Assembly (NCBI GenBank): GCA_015680685.1
Contig: MNCI01014870.1
Location: 124,001 to 188,000 of the forward strand
Reading direction: 5' to 3'
From: Gnetum montanum
Lineage: Eukaryota > Streptophyta > Gnetopsida > Gnetales > Gnetaceae
Length of the DNA: 64,000 bases
Positions 47,080-58,339 of the stretch are shown here, one piece after another. The notes under the pieces were generated by a model. It saw only the letters and a program-made list of their open reading frames with translations. It was not told the origin of the DNA and made no database searches. Position 1 is the stretch's first letter, and each line of letters starts with the position of its first letter. The translations under genes were made by a program, and so were the position numbers.

Positions 47080-49414
47080 TATTACGTCTGAAAACGTCAG
47101 TGGCTAGAACACCAAGAGGCTATCAAGCATATAGTCTAACCCTAGATCCATGCAAGGGCCATGCTAGAGAAAATGGAAACAAGGTGCCTTGAATAGTCTA
47201 GGTGATCAAATAGCTATTTACATGGTGTATAATAACCTTTTGTGAACAATGGTTTTAAAATGTTACACATGGAGATCAAAATGAAGAAAAATATAGCACA
47301 CATAGAGTAGTAAAAGCATTGCAGAGTATGTAATTGAGCAATAAACATGAACTAATACACAATGATACAAAATATATGCTATAGTGAAATGAAATGAGCT
47401 TAAGTGAGAGAATGCACTACCCCAAAATTAGGAGATTTTTGCTTTTGATTGAGTGGTGAAAGTGTACAATTGGGATGCAATACTAGATAGGCATAGCTAA
47501 CAATGGAACGATATGATCATAGCTCCTGGACTACTGCCAATGGGGTGCCAACAGGAACCATTGAGCCGATGTTGTATCAAAAGCTACTACACTGGGTTGA
47601 GAAGAGATCCGAGAGGTGCTACTGCAAGGATTTGTTGTTCACCAACCTTCTACTTGCCAACCTCCTTGCCAAAGCTAATTGCCAAAATGCTAATCTCTAG
47701 AAGCCAATCGCAAGAAAGCCAAATCGAAAATCCAACCTTTTGAACATTGTTTTCTGGGGTATTTATAGGGCCAAGAGTAAGAGAGAGATGTGGTTTGGAC
47801 ACCATGTGTCCTGGGTTTCACCTGACATGAATCGTGGATGTGCTACGCTAATGTGTGGTGCTATACTATAGTGTTATGCTGATGTGCTACGTTGTAGTGT
47901 TACGAGGCTAGAAGTGAAATGTGCTGAGCCATTACCATATTGTTTGGCCTGCATGTACCAAGCTCTAGAAGACTACTATGATTTTACAAAAAATGCTAAC
48001 AAAGAATGCAAAGTGGAGCCTATGCTCCAGGACTACATCGTCCCTCCTCTTGTCAGTAGGGTCAAGCATAGGGATAACTTTAAGGATCAATAACGGGTGC
48101 AAAAGAAAGAAAACTACTGATCTTGTCTATCAATGAGATGCTAGAGTAGAAATGAACATTTCTAATGAGTTCTGGAGCTACTGGAGTTGTGTTCAGGCTT
48201 CTACATGAGTGTTATTCTATCTACACTACCTAGCATAGCATAAGCACTTTGCTTGCTACATTGTGCTATGCTGGGTAGCTTAACACTCTTCTTTTGCATG
48301 AATTTTGTCCAAATAACTAAAAATATCATTCTAACGCCTGGTCAAGCAAGCAACTTCAATAATTGGAAACCCTGATTTTCATGTTGAAAGGTCATAGGAC
48401 CCACTAAGTTCATCCTTGGGACACTCTTGGGCTTTGTGTCCTTGCTATGCTATGCTATGTTGTGTAGCATATCACATCATAGTAGTCAATCTGGCATGAA
48501 TTTGAGCCAGAACTTGCAATGCCTTGTCAGGAGACTTTGATTGAGACCTAAGGACAAAGTGGGATAGGCAGTCTTGGAGGTTGGAGCATGGCCAAGTGTA
48601 ATTCATTTGCTAGAACAACTTGATGGAGGACCTTTGTGCATTCTGACCTTGCTACACTATGTAGCGTAGCATAGTGTAGCACCTAGTTTGGCCTAAATTT
48701 TGACTCACTTTGCAAAATTTCTATCATGGGATGTCAGTCATGTCCTGGGATGGTAGTAGAACAAGCATTTTTTATGGTTGAAGCATGGGAAATTGTTTTT
48801 CTCGTGTCAAGGTAGTTTGGGAAAAGATTATCATATCCTGCTATGTCATGCTATGTTGTGTAGTGTAGCATCCAAAATGGGACAACTTTTGTGACATTTG
48901 CCAAGTTTTTTTCATGTTATGCTGGTCAAACTTTAAGGATGAAGCAATGCAGACACCTTTGAGAACTAAATATCTGCCAACTGCATCTTCTACATTTAAT
49001 CAGTCACCACAAGGCCTGTTATGCTATGCAACATAGTGTAGTGTAGTAGGTTCCACCATTAGAAACTTGCTGAATTGTTTAGTCTATCCTAAACACCTTA
49101 GGAAACTCTTAGCATGGTCCCTAGGTAGACCATCAACCAGGTCATGTGTCAAGCTAGGCAAGTTAGAGAGTGTAGTAAGTTTATCAGCCTAGGAGATAGA
49201 AAATTTGCCAGACTATGCAGTCTACCTTCAATGATCCATTTGCAAAAACTAGCTCTACAACTAGGTGCTATGCTGATTGTGGTGAAGAGTGTAGTAGGCA
49301 CACTCAAACATAGCCTTGTAGGCATTAGGACTTCCTAGGTGTTAAACCATTTATGCGATCCATCATGGCACTACACACAGAGAATCATGATGGCCCAAAA
49401 TTGATGGTGTTTCA
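47080..49414 (-). repeat. C right LTR (5' LTR of the - strand element)
   Basis: Aligns with 30722-33063 over the full length; start TATTACGTCTG (TG decayed to TA), end GGTGTTTCA. TATA box on the - strand at about 47759-47770. The GCTACGCTA clusters are at about 48240, 48445, 48655, 48840 and 49020. Confidence 0.9.
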
Positions 49415-49419
49415 AAGCC
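49415..49419. repeat. Target-site duplication of C, right copy (AAGCC)
   Basis: Pairs with AAGCT at 30717-30721. Confidence 0.75.
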
Positions 49420-49830
49420 CAACACTATGATGCACCTTCCCTTTCAAACTTGATGCCTCCTATTACCTTATTAGGGCCACCAATCAATACTCCAACTACC
49501 ATATAGCCCAATGAATAAAACTACAAGGGGAGACATATTGATCCTTTCATACCATCTTACGGTCATTGGTACCAGAGTAGGTCAACTCCTTATCACTTAA
49601 CCACATCTTATAATTTTTTCCACTATGTCTACTTAAATCAAGTGTGTGAACCCCAATTTTGATACATTTCTACCACAACATTAGAAGCAACCTAGTGGTT
49701 TTGATATGACCAGACTCTAATATTTCCCACATGCATGGATCAGGATTTTCCATTTATTAATTCTAGCCATGCTCAAAAGTCTAGTTATGGAGGATATGAT
49801 CCATCCTAATAAGAAGAATTAGTAAATGTT
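49420..49830 (+). pseudogene. gag: D gag tail after the C insertion
   Basis: Reads as a Tyr/Pro/Ser/His-rich tail (SYGHWYQSRSTPYHLTTSY, SSYGGYDPS), the type of C-terminal gag tail seen in A1 and A2. No protease follows, so the open part of D ends here. Confidence 0.5.
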
Positions 49831-51190
49831 TTTCCTTTTCTTTAATTTTACAATTTTTTTGTTTTCCAGTTCTTCATCTTTCAATTTTTTGTTTTATCTT
49901 TTTATTTGTTATTTTATCTTTTTATGGGTAATCTCATCTATGAATAAAACACTCATGTGACCCGTTGATCAAGGTGTTGTTCAATGCTATCAAGTCTTAG
50001 GTGATTACTTATTTGGACAGTGAACCCACAACATCCACCCACCCATTCTATTAATAAGAGGCTCTACTTTGGGAAAAATGATATTCTTACCATCATTAAA
50101 ACTTAAAGTAATTGAGTGCTCATCCTACCTAGAGAGAAAAATGATAGACTAAGAAGGAATCGTTAGGCTGTGACATCAAGGAGACTTGTGGATTCTCTTT
50201 GGTAACATCTGTAGGAGCTACCACGTAGCCTTGTTGTACTAATATCCTTGTATATCTAAAAAAAATGGGAGTCAGATTAATAAAGGTACTCAATAAGAAA
50301 AAAATAAAACTCAATGCTATTTTGGGGGTCTCACTAGAAAGACATGCATCCATGCCTGAAGGTTGGTAGCTTTCCAGATCACTTTTGGAAAATAAAAGTG
50401 TCAAAGCAGCTAAAAAAACACACAAAGAAAAGATCAAGAAAAATGGACCCCAGAGAAATTCCAAATCACTCCTCCCTCAACCAAAATGCCAAGTGATTGT
50501 ACGCCTTGCTGTCATGATGCTCTTATGGTTGCCCATCATTGGATGAAACAATGTGATGTCACTGATTAGACGAATGGACTTGGTCTTGATTTTGGAGTGA
50601 CAAACTAATGACACATTAATAATGCCCTACACTTAGGATTCATTATGCCCTAGATTAGTTACCTCATGTCCTGATCTTTGCAATCCCTTCTACAACTCTC
50701 CTCATCTCGTTGTTCATGTATTTGTGACTCATATCTTTCATAGCATTGAACTCATACCTCATCAGGGTGGTATCAACATGTGTGCATTTTGTGGAATTGG
50801 TGCAAATTACATTTAATCCTTTTAGTACCTATGGACATTTTTAGGCATGGCTACGTAAGGGCATGATAAGTAGGAACCTGCTTTGGAGAGGATCCACTTG
50901 TGTAACTTTTGTAATTTGTAATCTTTTCACATCACCACATCATCTTACATCTTCCAAGTATTACATTGCTACAATTATCTTTCTCTTTATCATTATTTTA
51001 GATTCCAATGTTCCTATGCACCACAACATGTCCTTTTTCCTCATCCTATTCATGAATTTCATTAACAAATTCCACTTCATTACACTTTTAGTGCCTTTAG
51101 GTCTCTTTGACGTTATCCTAGATCTTTCAATTCAACCTTAAATCCTTCATTTTTGACCTTGGAAATTTGAAATTCGTTAATTTTTCCAAG
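49831..51190 (+). other. D spacer between gag and ORF3
   Basis: T-rich run (49836-49925) and then sequence like the A1 spacer (for example ACATCCACCCACCCATTCTAT at 50030, compare 12735). It replaces pol. The opposite-strand frame of 111 codons at 50464-50129 is hydrophobic but lies on the complement of A-rich noncoding sequence. Confidence 0.55.
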
Positions 51191-51199
51191 TATCCTATT

Positions 51200-51295
51200 T
51201 TTGAAAGGACATGATATCGGGTACCTGATATTGGATCTGATGTGATATCAGGTCCCCACTATTGGGTACGCAATATCACATCTATAAATACTATA
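51200..51295 (+). promoter_or_regulatory. Probable internal promoter of D ORF3
   Basis: CCTGATATTGGATC at about 51224-51237, GATATCAGG and GGGTACGCAATATC, then TCTATAAATAC (51281-51291). The 14-mer CCTGATATTGGATC is also in the D 5' LTR U3 (28346-28359), upstream of its CTATAAATAC. Position is about 530 bp before the ORF3 ATG. Confidence 0.6.
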
Positions 51296-51818
51296 TATAT
51301 GGATCCCTCCCCCCTCCCCTAGCATACATCAACATCATTTTTCACTATTCATGAGAGGGAAGTTGTTGAAATTTTCTTCTGCAAATTTTTGAGCTTATTC
51401 ACCCACCATTCAAACATCCATAACTTGCTTATTAACACTCCTATTCTCATTCCAATTGAACTTGCTTAAACTTGGAGTGTTTAACTTTTAGTCATGGGGG
51501 AAGGGTACGTTCCAATTTTCATGTAGTTTTTTTTTGAAATCTCTTGTTGCCCGAAGGATATCATAAGGGTAAAGTGACCTTAAAATTATTAGAAACGGTT
51601 GCCAAATTAATTTTATCTCTTTATCTAGACCATGAAAATTATTTTTTGAAATCACCTAATCAAAATGGGGCCCAATATCAAAACTCTTAGGAGAATTTTT
51701 GTGAAAATATCTAACTTTAAATCACACTAAGCAAGAAATGAATCTATTAAGGCAAGGCGTAAGGTATAAACAAAATTTTGTAAATAGCCTTACTAATAGA
51801 CATTCCATTTGATTGGAG

Positions 51819-54548
51819 ATGGTCCCTAAAAGAGGATATCAAGGAGGACCCTCTCAAGGTGCATCCAAATGGCCAAGGAGAGGTAGAGGCCAGGCATCTC
51901 TCGAGAAACATACAAAACAAGAGGCACAATCATTTAGCATCCATCAGGAAGCTCTTGTTACTATGCAATCAGGACATGCTAAAGGAGGAGATGGTGGAGA
52001 ACTTGAATAGGGATAACATCTCACGTTGTCTCTAAAATGTATTCAGGCAATTCATGAAAGCTCCATGTCAGCAACTATGATTGTGGAACTCCACATTGGA
52101 CCCTTCACTGAGTTTGCTCTCAAAGCAGTTAGGAACTAACTTAAAGGATCCCCACTGTGGCCTATTCTCTCTAAAGGTGATGATTGGTACGTGGGAGAGA
52201 CATACCAATTTTGGCACAATAAAGAAGAAGGTACCACCATTGATATTGGTGGTGTTTCTATTGATTTCTGTACCAAAGCCATTTCAGAGATGTTGAATCT
52301 TTCGAATATAGGGCTAAAAGTTACTCACTTGTCCACTCATTCCCATGATGATGTGTGGAAGATATGGTTGAAAAGGATGTACATCAAAGAAGAAAAAGCA
52401 TATGGAGAGCTAACACTTGAAGAGAGAATCTAGTTTAAAATTGGCACATATCACATCTTCCCCATAAAAGGTTTAAATAGAATTTCCACATATATAGCTA
52501 GAGGAAGTGCCATCTTGATGGGCAAGGTTAATGCCAACCTACCCCATCTATATCTTACAAAAATTTTGAGGTAGTTTAAAGAACATAACATGGGGAAGTA
52601 TGCATTGCCCTTTCCCTGTCTCATCAGGAAGCTATGCCAACATGTTGGAATTCTAGGGTACACCAATTACATCCCTAGAAAGACCAAAAATGCTTAATTC
52701 ACTAAATTACTGAAACCACTAGCCCCAAGGAAAAGTGTTGGTGAGACACTGGAGCTTGAGTAGGAATAGGAAGCAGGGCCCATCACACAAATTACAAGCT
52801 AGCAAGGCCAACCACCACCACCACCATAGGACTATTGACTATTGATGAGCCATTTCAGAGCCATCACTGAAATAGTCAATTGGGGAAGTCATGATGAGGC
52901 TAATCTCTTTAGGATCATCAATGATGTCGTACGACCCATGATCTTAATTGATCACGCATAGGGAAATTTATCTATCCAAACAGGAGGAGGGGAATCACAC
53001 TAGTCACAACATATCTCTGGGAACGCTACATCCTTTTAGGTGTAATTAAAAATTGGTGAAGGTGCCACAATAGTGTTCATACAACACCAAGATGTAGTAG
53101 GAGCCACAAAAGTGGTCACAGACCACGTAAAAGAATCATTCAATGTTCCTATTATGCCACCAAAAAATTTTACAGGAGCACATAATGCTCAAACTTTGGC
53201 TGGTTCCTCAATGACTCCTGTGGAACATGAGGATGTTCTAGATTGGTTGCTATAGATAGGACAATTGATGACATTCCTATTTAACATCCCTCAAGATGTC
53301 ACAACAACTCAATCAGACCTCATCTTCATAAAAGAAAAGCTAGTCATGGCAGAGGTTAGCGTTGAGCATGCAGAGGAGGAGTTAAAAAGACTCCAAGAAA
53401 AGCTCGTCACCCTACAAGATGCACAGTGGGATCTATCCCAAGTCATCCCTAAAAACCAACTAGAGTTCTTTTAGATAGAGAAATTGAATAAATTGCTGGC
53501 AGAGAATAAAAGAGTGGCAGAGGAAAAAGAAAAGGCCGATTGGGATGCTTCCAAGGCACAAGCTCAAACATATTCACATGCCAAAGCACTCAAGGCCTTA
53601 CAAGAGGAAAATGAACAACTTGCCGCTAACAATTTCTAGTTGAATACAATGGAGAAACAAAAGAATGTTCTCAAAAAAAAAATTTAGCAATTTCAAGAAT
53701 AATTAATAAGTTTCAACCAAGATATGAATCGCGTAGCCAGATAAAATAGAACCCTTTCAATGTTGGAGGTACGCATGATCCATTAAAAGATGGCAATTAA
53801 AATAAGTGCATGGTAAAATAAGGCCAAGCAACATGAGAAGCTCAAAGAGCACTTCAAAGATCATGTGGGGATGTATAAATAGATGATAGAAAAAGAAATT
53901 CATATGACCAAAGCCCATATTAACACTCTCAATGCTCAAAACACTAATTAGTAAACCATACTAAATACTTATGCCTTCATCCACCAAGCTGAACTAAAAA
54001 GTCAGGACCTGCAGATACAAGACCTTACAAAGTACATGGAGTTGGCAAACCTACAGTATGCCAACTTGGCCATGTTGATAATAGGATGCCCGAGAATAGA
54101 ATTGAAAAATCAAGTAGCAACCACCTACACAAAGTATGAAACAAGATTTGCTAAGCACAAGAAGATGCTACAAAAATTAGAAATGACAAATTCTAAATTA
54201 GAGATGGTCAAGACTAGCTACCAAGGATAAAAGGATGTTGCGGCAGATTTGGCTTGATGGCTCACAAACTACCAAGAATACAAGGACAAAGCTAGAGCCT
54301 ATGAAGAGGAACGATAGCTATTTGCGACTTGGTATGTCAAAGCCAACTAGATGTTTCTGCAATTATCGTGTCCATGGGAGGTGCCAACTCCATCAAACAT
54401 TGGAGTATCACCATGGACGGCACAAGATCCCTGAACTGAAGAAGAAAAGCTCCAGGCACTCCTTTAGAGACATCAAGTTTCAAAACCTGGAGCACAAGAT
54501 AAGAGGAAGAGACCCATGGCGGAACCACCACCACCAGGAACCACATGA
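51819..54548 (+). pseudogene. D ORF3: coiled-coil protein with putative plant transposon protein-type domain
   Basis: Start at ATG 51819 (MVPKRGYQGG; basic, WPRRGRGQ). After a frameshift near 52170 a domain follows: WYVGETYQFW, AISEMLNLSN, then FPIKGLN, GKVNANLPHLY and LPFPCLIRKLCQHVGI (to 52650). This resembles the putative plant transposon protein family (AIxxxLGLP ... LPFPSLIxxLC). 53265-54230 is a long coiled coil (AEEELKRLQEKLVTLQDAQ; ALKALQEENEQLA) with TAG codons at likely Gln positions (53472, 53637). C-terminal domain 54310-54470 (SCPWEVP ... EEKLQALL), Pro-rich end, TGA 54546-54548. The best-preserved ORF3. Confidence 0.65.
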
Positions 54549-54721
54549 GTCTAATAAATTTTTTCCTTTCTCAATTCTGTGTATGTGTTCCAATTTTGTT
54601 TTGTTCAATTTCACACTACGGCATGAGTAATTCCTAGTAATTCAACAAATCCCATACCTATCCACTATGTAATTACTTGAACTCATTCTCCTTTTGTCTA
54701 ACTTGAGGATGAGTTGTTATT

Positions 54722-54735
54722 CAGTCATGGAGTTA
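54722..54735 (+). other. Polypurine tract of D
   Basis: CAGTCATGGAGTTA directly before TGATGAATC; same position as CATGGGGGTA in A1. Confidence 0.5.
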
Positions 54736-55597
54736 TGATGAATCATGTTTTGCTAGGCCCCAATATTGGATCCTCAATATCAGATACATGATATTGTAGC
54801 CTAGATAATCATAGCGAATACACAATATCATAGATCCTATGTAAGCCTATAAAGACCACATTCAAGTGCATAGAAAGGGGGGAGTCAGTAATTCTTAAGA
54901 TAGAGTCTTTTTATCATTTTTTCAATTAATTTCAATTCTTTCCCCACTGCATGCCCGTAGTGTGATGATTGTAAGTGTATGGAACCTTTATTCGAGTGTG
55001 ACGTACTTGGACACGCACATGATCAACAATAAAGATAGATATTACTCCATCATTGCAACATTCACTTAGTTTTTAATTTTTTAATTGTTATTGTTATTTA
55101 CTATTTTCTTAGTTAATATTTATTTACCATCATTTACTATTCCTATTGTTAAATGTGGAATGAGTATGAATTAATCATGAACATTGAAGTGTAACTACTT
55201 GGTAACCCAATAATGTATTTAGAAATGCTTAAGTAATGTGTGATTGGTAATCCCAAAAATAGTACATGAGGTCCAAGATGCATACAAATGATTAAGGATA
55301 GATGTTTATCACACTTAGGCTAGCTTAGACTTCATTTCCTATTGCTTATTATTTTAATTAAGATTATTTTCCATTGTCTCTAGGAGTATCCTAGTGTTAG
55401 CAATCATATCATACACCTCACTCTGGACTAAACCATACATGATAAGAGAACACTAGTTCAAGTGGGAAGACAGCGAATTGTGATCAACATGTAACTATCT
55501 GGATACCACAACTAGTCTATCTACCAAGTTTGACTAGATCATGTGTGAATGCTCATATTTGTATGGTTTGAGTGTAGGGGTACCTCACCACTCAGCA
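54736..55597 (+). repeat. D 3' LTR
   Basis: 862 bp, aligned with 28310-29170; TATA box decayed to TATAAAGA near 54848. Ends CACTCAGCA, followed by TTGG. Confidence 0.9.
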
Positions 55598-56200
55598 TTG
55601 GCCTTATCTTTGGATTAAGGTGAATGGCTGCAATCTTGAAGTATGCATATTTTGCCATGCTAAGTGCACCAAACTCCTTCTGGTAAACTCCATAGCATTA
55701 TTGTGTCCATTATTTCTTAATGTCAAGATCTACCTATGTTGGGATTTTTACAAGGCTATCCCTAGATTTTGGCAACTCATGTGTCTCAAAAATTTCATTC
55801 ACCAAGTAAGACATAGAAATGTCTTTGATTTTGACCATTGAACCTACCTTCCTATTGTTCTAGAATAGGTAGGTCTCTCCCATGTACCACTCCCTATTGG
55901 AAGTGATGATGGGCCACATAGGAGAGTTCTACAATTTAGTCTTAACTTCTAGATATGTAAACTCCAAGAAGGGTCCAAAGTTCAACTCTTGGAGCATATA
56001 TTTCTGGACCTTCTTAGACTTGATTTTCTTGAGACAAGCATCTATCAAGGTGACCTCAAGGTTTGGTCTTGGTCTTGGTACCTCATCTCAATGTAACTAT
56101 TCAATTGTTGTCAGTCCACCACCTCAAGTCATAAGCATGCTTTCACAAATTAATCACCATTCCTTATTAAGAAGAAAAGAGAAGTAGGAAGTGAGAAAGG
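55598..56200 (-). pseudogene. A2 ORF3, N-terminal part
   Basis: On the - strand it aligns with the beginning of E ORF3 (for example the bases reading ACCTTGAGGTCACCTTGATAG against E near 23870). It ends at 55598, where D is inserted; the rest is at 28309-26122. No internal promoter is seen upstream: the spacer joins directly to this part, so the promoter segment appears deleted. Confidence 0.55.
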
Positions 56201-57055
56201 GCCTTAGTTAGAGGGGACCTTCAAGCATGGGCAACATGTCTTTTTAGTTCCATAACTAATGCTTATACTCCATTATTTTGTCTAAGAGATGTGCTTTGAA
56301 TTCCCATCATTTTTTTTGAATTTTATGTTTTTATGGATTTTAGGATGGGAACCACACCATGCAAAAACTTTAACTTCCTCTTATTATTCAACAATGGAAT
56401 TGTAAGAAATCCATGAAAACACACATGCACTCAAGAGAATAGGCTAGTATAAAGAGCATTGAATCTTCTTGAAGTCACATTCTTGTCAATCCATTTGTGT
56501 CCTTTCCATGTTAGGAAACTACCAAGGTCACAAGTTCAATAAAGTTCTTATTAAGGAAGGAAGCTTCACATTTCCAAAACAAGGAACATCATAGAGTTTT
56601 GTGGATGGGTGAACAATGTGGACTCACTGCCTATTCTATGAAAAAGAAACCATGTGTTCTTTATCAATACCAAAATTCAAAGTTAGAATCCATACATTAG
56701 CAACCAAAAACATTAAGTACAAACCAACATTAACAAATAGCAACAACATCACTATGTCCTATTGGAAATAAAGAAGAAGAAAATATGCATGAGAAAAAAT
56801 AATAAAACCAAACCAAAATAAAGTAAAATATTAAAGAAAGATAAAACCTACTAACAATGTTGTAAAACAAAAATGTAAAAAAATAGAAAAAATGGTAAAA
56901 ACTAAGAAGCCACTTTGATTGGTTAGCATGAATGACTATCTCCACCATGATTAAGTTAGAAGGAGAAGATTCGAAATATTGAGCACGGATGTCCATCTGA
57001 AGAGGTGTTACTAGCATGGGCTCTTTTGGGCTCATGGAAAAGTTTATTGCATGTT
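56201..57055 (-). other. A2 spacer between pol and ORF3
   Basis: On the - strand it shares AAGGTCCCCTCTAACTAAGG with A1 (13106) and has the same T-rich run just after pol. The 101-codon frame 57035-56730 is the last pol residues (ESSPSN) running into that T-rich run. Confidence 0.6.
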
Positions 57056-57059
57056 GACT

Positions 57060-58330
57060 AGTAGCTTCTTGTTTGGGCTCTCAGGTTTGTAGATCAACAT
57101 GTTCCCAGAAGGAAAGGTTTCATAAATGATATAGGGTCATCTCTATAATGTTTATAACTTAGCCTTTTGTGGTATATATGTGGGGTTCTAATAGAGAACC
57201 TTGTCTCTAGGTTGAAATTTCATGTTTCTTATTTTGAGATCATGGCATTATTTGTTGAATGCTTTGTGCACTTCATTCAAGGACAAGGCCATCAATCTAT
57301 TCTCATCTATCACATTAAGGTTGATCAATCTCTCTTTCTATGCTCAACTAAGGTCAAGGTTAAGGTCACAAGTTGTTGGAAGAATACAGAGCTTGAACTA
57401 GATAGGAAGAGTTGGTAATTTTCCATACACCATCTCATAGGAAGAGTATCATATAGGGAGTTTCCATGCTAAGCAGTAAGCCCAAAGGACATGATTAGGT
57501 TTTGTGCTCCATTCTCTCCAATATTTGCTAATTATCCTAGTTAGGATCTTAGTGCTCTCCCTATTTGTTACCTATGTTTGACCATTGGCTTGGGGGTGGT
57601 AAGTTGTTGTTAATTTATGTTCAATCCTAAAGTGTTGCATGAGCTTTCAAAAGGTAGTGCCTATAAATTAAGTACCATTGTTGTAAATTAGTACACATGG
57701 CACTCCAAAACTATTTACAACATTCTATTATAAAAACACAACAACTGTAGAGGATGTATAGTCAGTGATAGCTATTGCTTCAACTCATCTTATACAATAG
57801 TTAATAGTGACTATGATGTATGCATTTCTAGTCAACATGGGTGCAATGGGATCCATGAAATTAATGCTTAGATGTCCAAGGGTTCCAATAGTTGGATTCC
57901 TTACTAAGGTCCTTTCATTTGAGTGGTCATCCCACCATCGCATTGATAGTGTTCACAAGAGCAGATGAATTGGTGGACATTCCTAAAGAGTGTTGGTCAA
58001 TAATATCCTGCCATTAGGATCTTAATGTCCATGCATCTCCCAACATAGTGGCCCCCACAAGGGCCTTAATGAGCATCTTAGAGAATGCATATTTGGTTAG
58101 CATTAGGATCATACCAATAAACTAGATCATTAGCACACACCATGTAAAGGTATCTATTAATCTCCATGAAGCATTTGGCCTGATGAAGAAATTTTTGTTT
58201 CTTCTTATGGTCTAGCCCATGTGGCATCTCTTAAGTGAGAAGATAAGTGACAATGCCATCATACCAGTTAGGCTCAATGGGCACTTATTCATTTATAGCA
58301 CTAGCAAAGAGGAGTTCATTAGGAAATTGA
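57060..58330 (-). pseudogene. pol: A2 integrase
   Basis: On the - strand: zinc domain near 58060-57930 (GPCGGHYVGR, GYYxPTLFRNVHQF, CEHYQCDGG), core and then ANGQT-stop-VTNRE near 57590, where the catalytic Glu codon is TAG. C-terminal part runs to about 57060. Same order as in A1. Frameshifts are frequent. Confidence 0.7.
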
Positions 58331-58339
58331 TCAAAAATG

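Larger units (their letters stand above)
30722..49414 (-). mobile_element. Tat/Ogre-like LTR retrotransposon C with two RNase H domains and an antisense gene
   Basis: About 18.7 kb. LTRs 30722-33063 and 47080-49414 (2342 and 2335 bp). On the - strand: 5' LTR, primer site, leader, gag (46240-44190), linker, protease (about 43560-42868), a 4.4-kb noncoding/antisense segment (42840-38350), RT, RNase H, a second RNase H, integrase (35978-34884), repeats, 3' noncoding region, hairpin, polypurine tract, 3' LTR. Domain order gag-PR-RT-RH-aRH-IN is that of the Tat clade (Ogre, Retand). All genes are decayed. It interrupts D. Confidence 0.85.
28310..55597 (+). mobile_element. Athila-like element D without pol (gag + ORF3), split by C
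   Basis: Complete: LTRs 28310-29170 and 54736-55597 (861 and 862 bp, visibly close), primer site, gag (29304-30716 and tail 49420-49830), T-rich spacer, internal promoter, ORF3 (51819-54548), polypurine tract. No protease, RT or integrase is found between the gag tail and the spacer. Without C it is about 8.6 kb. It would need proteins from A1- or A2-like elements. Confidence 0.85.

Noticed and set aside
50129-50464. 111-codon frame with two hydrophobic stretches on the - strand
   Set aside because: It reads the complement of A-rich noncoding spacer; A1 and A2 have no matching frame.
54235-54630. 131-codon + strand frame
   Set aside because: It is out of frame with the conserved ORF3 C-terminal domain, which reads through the same bases in another frame.
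56730-57035. 101-codon frame with Phe/Tyr/Leu-rich segment, possible env transmembrane part
   Set aside because: It is the pol end running into the T-rich run; in A1 a stop follows the pol end at the same place.
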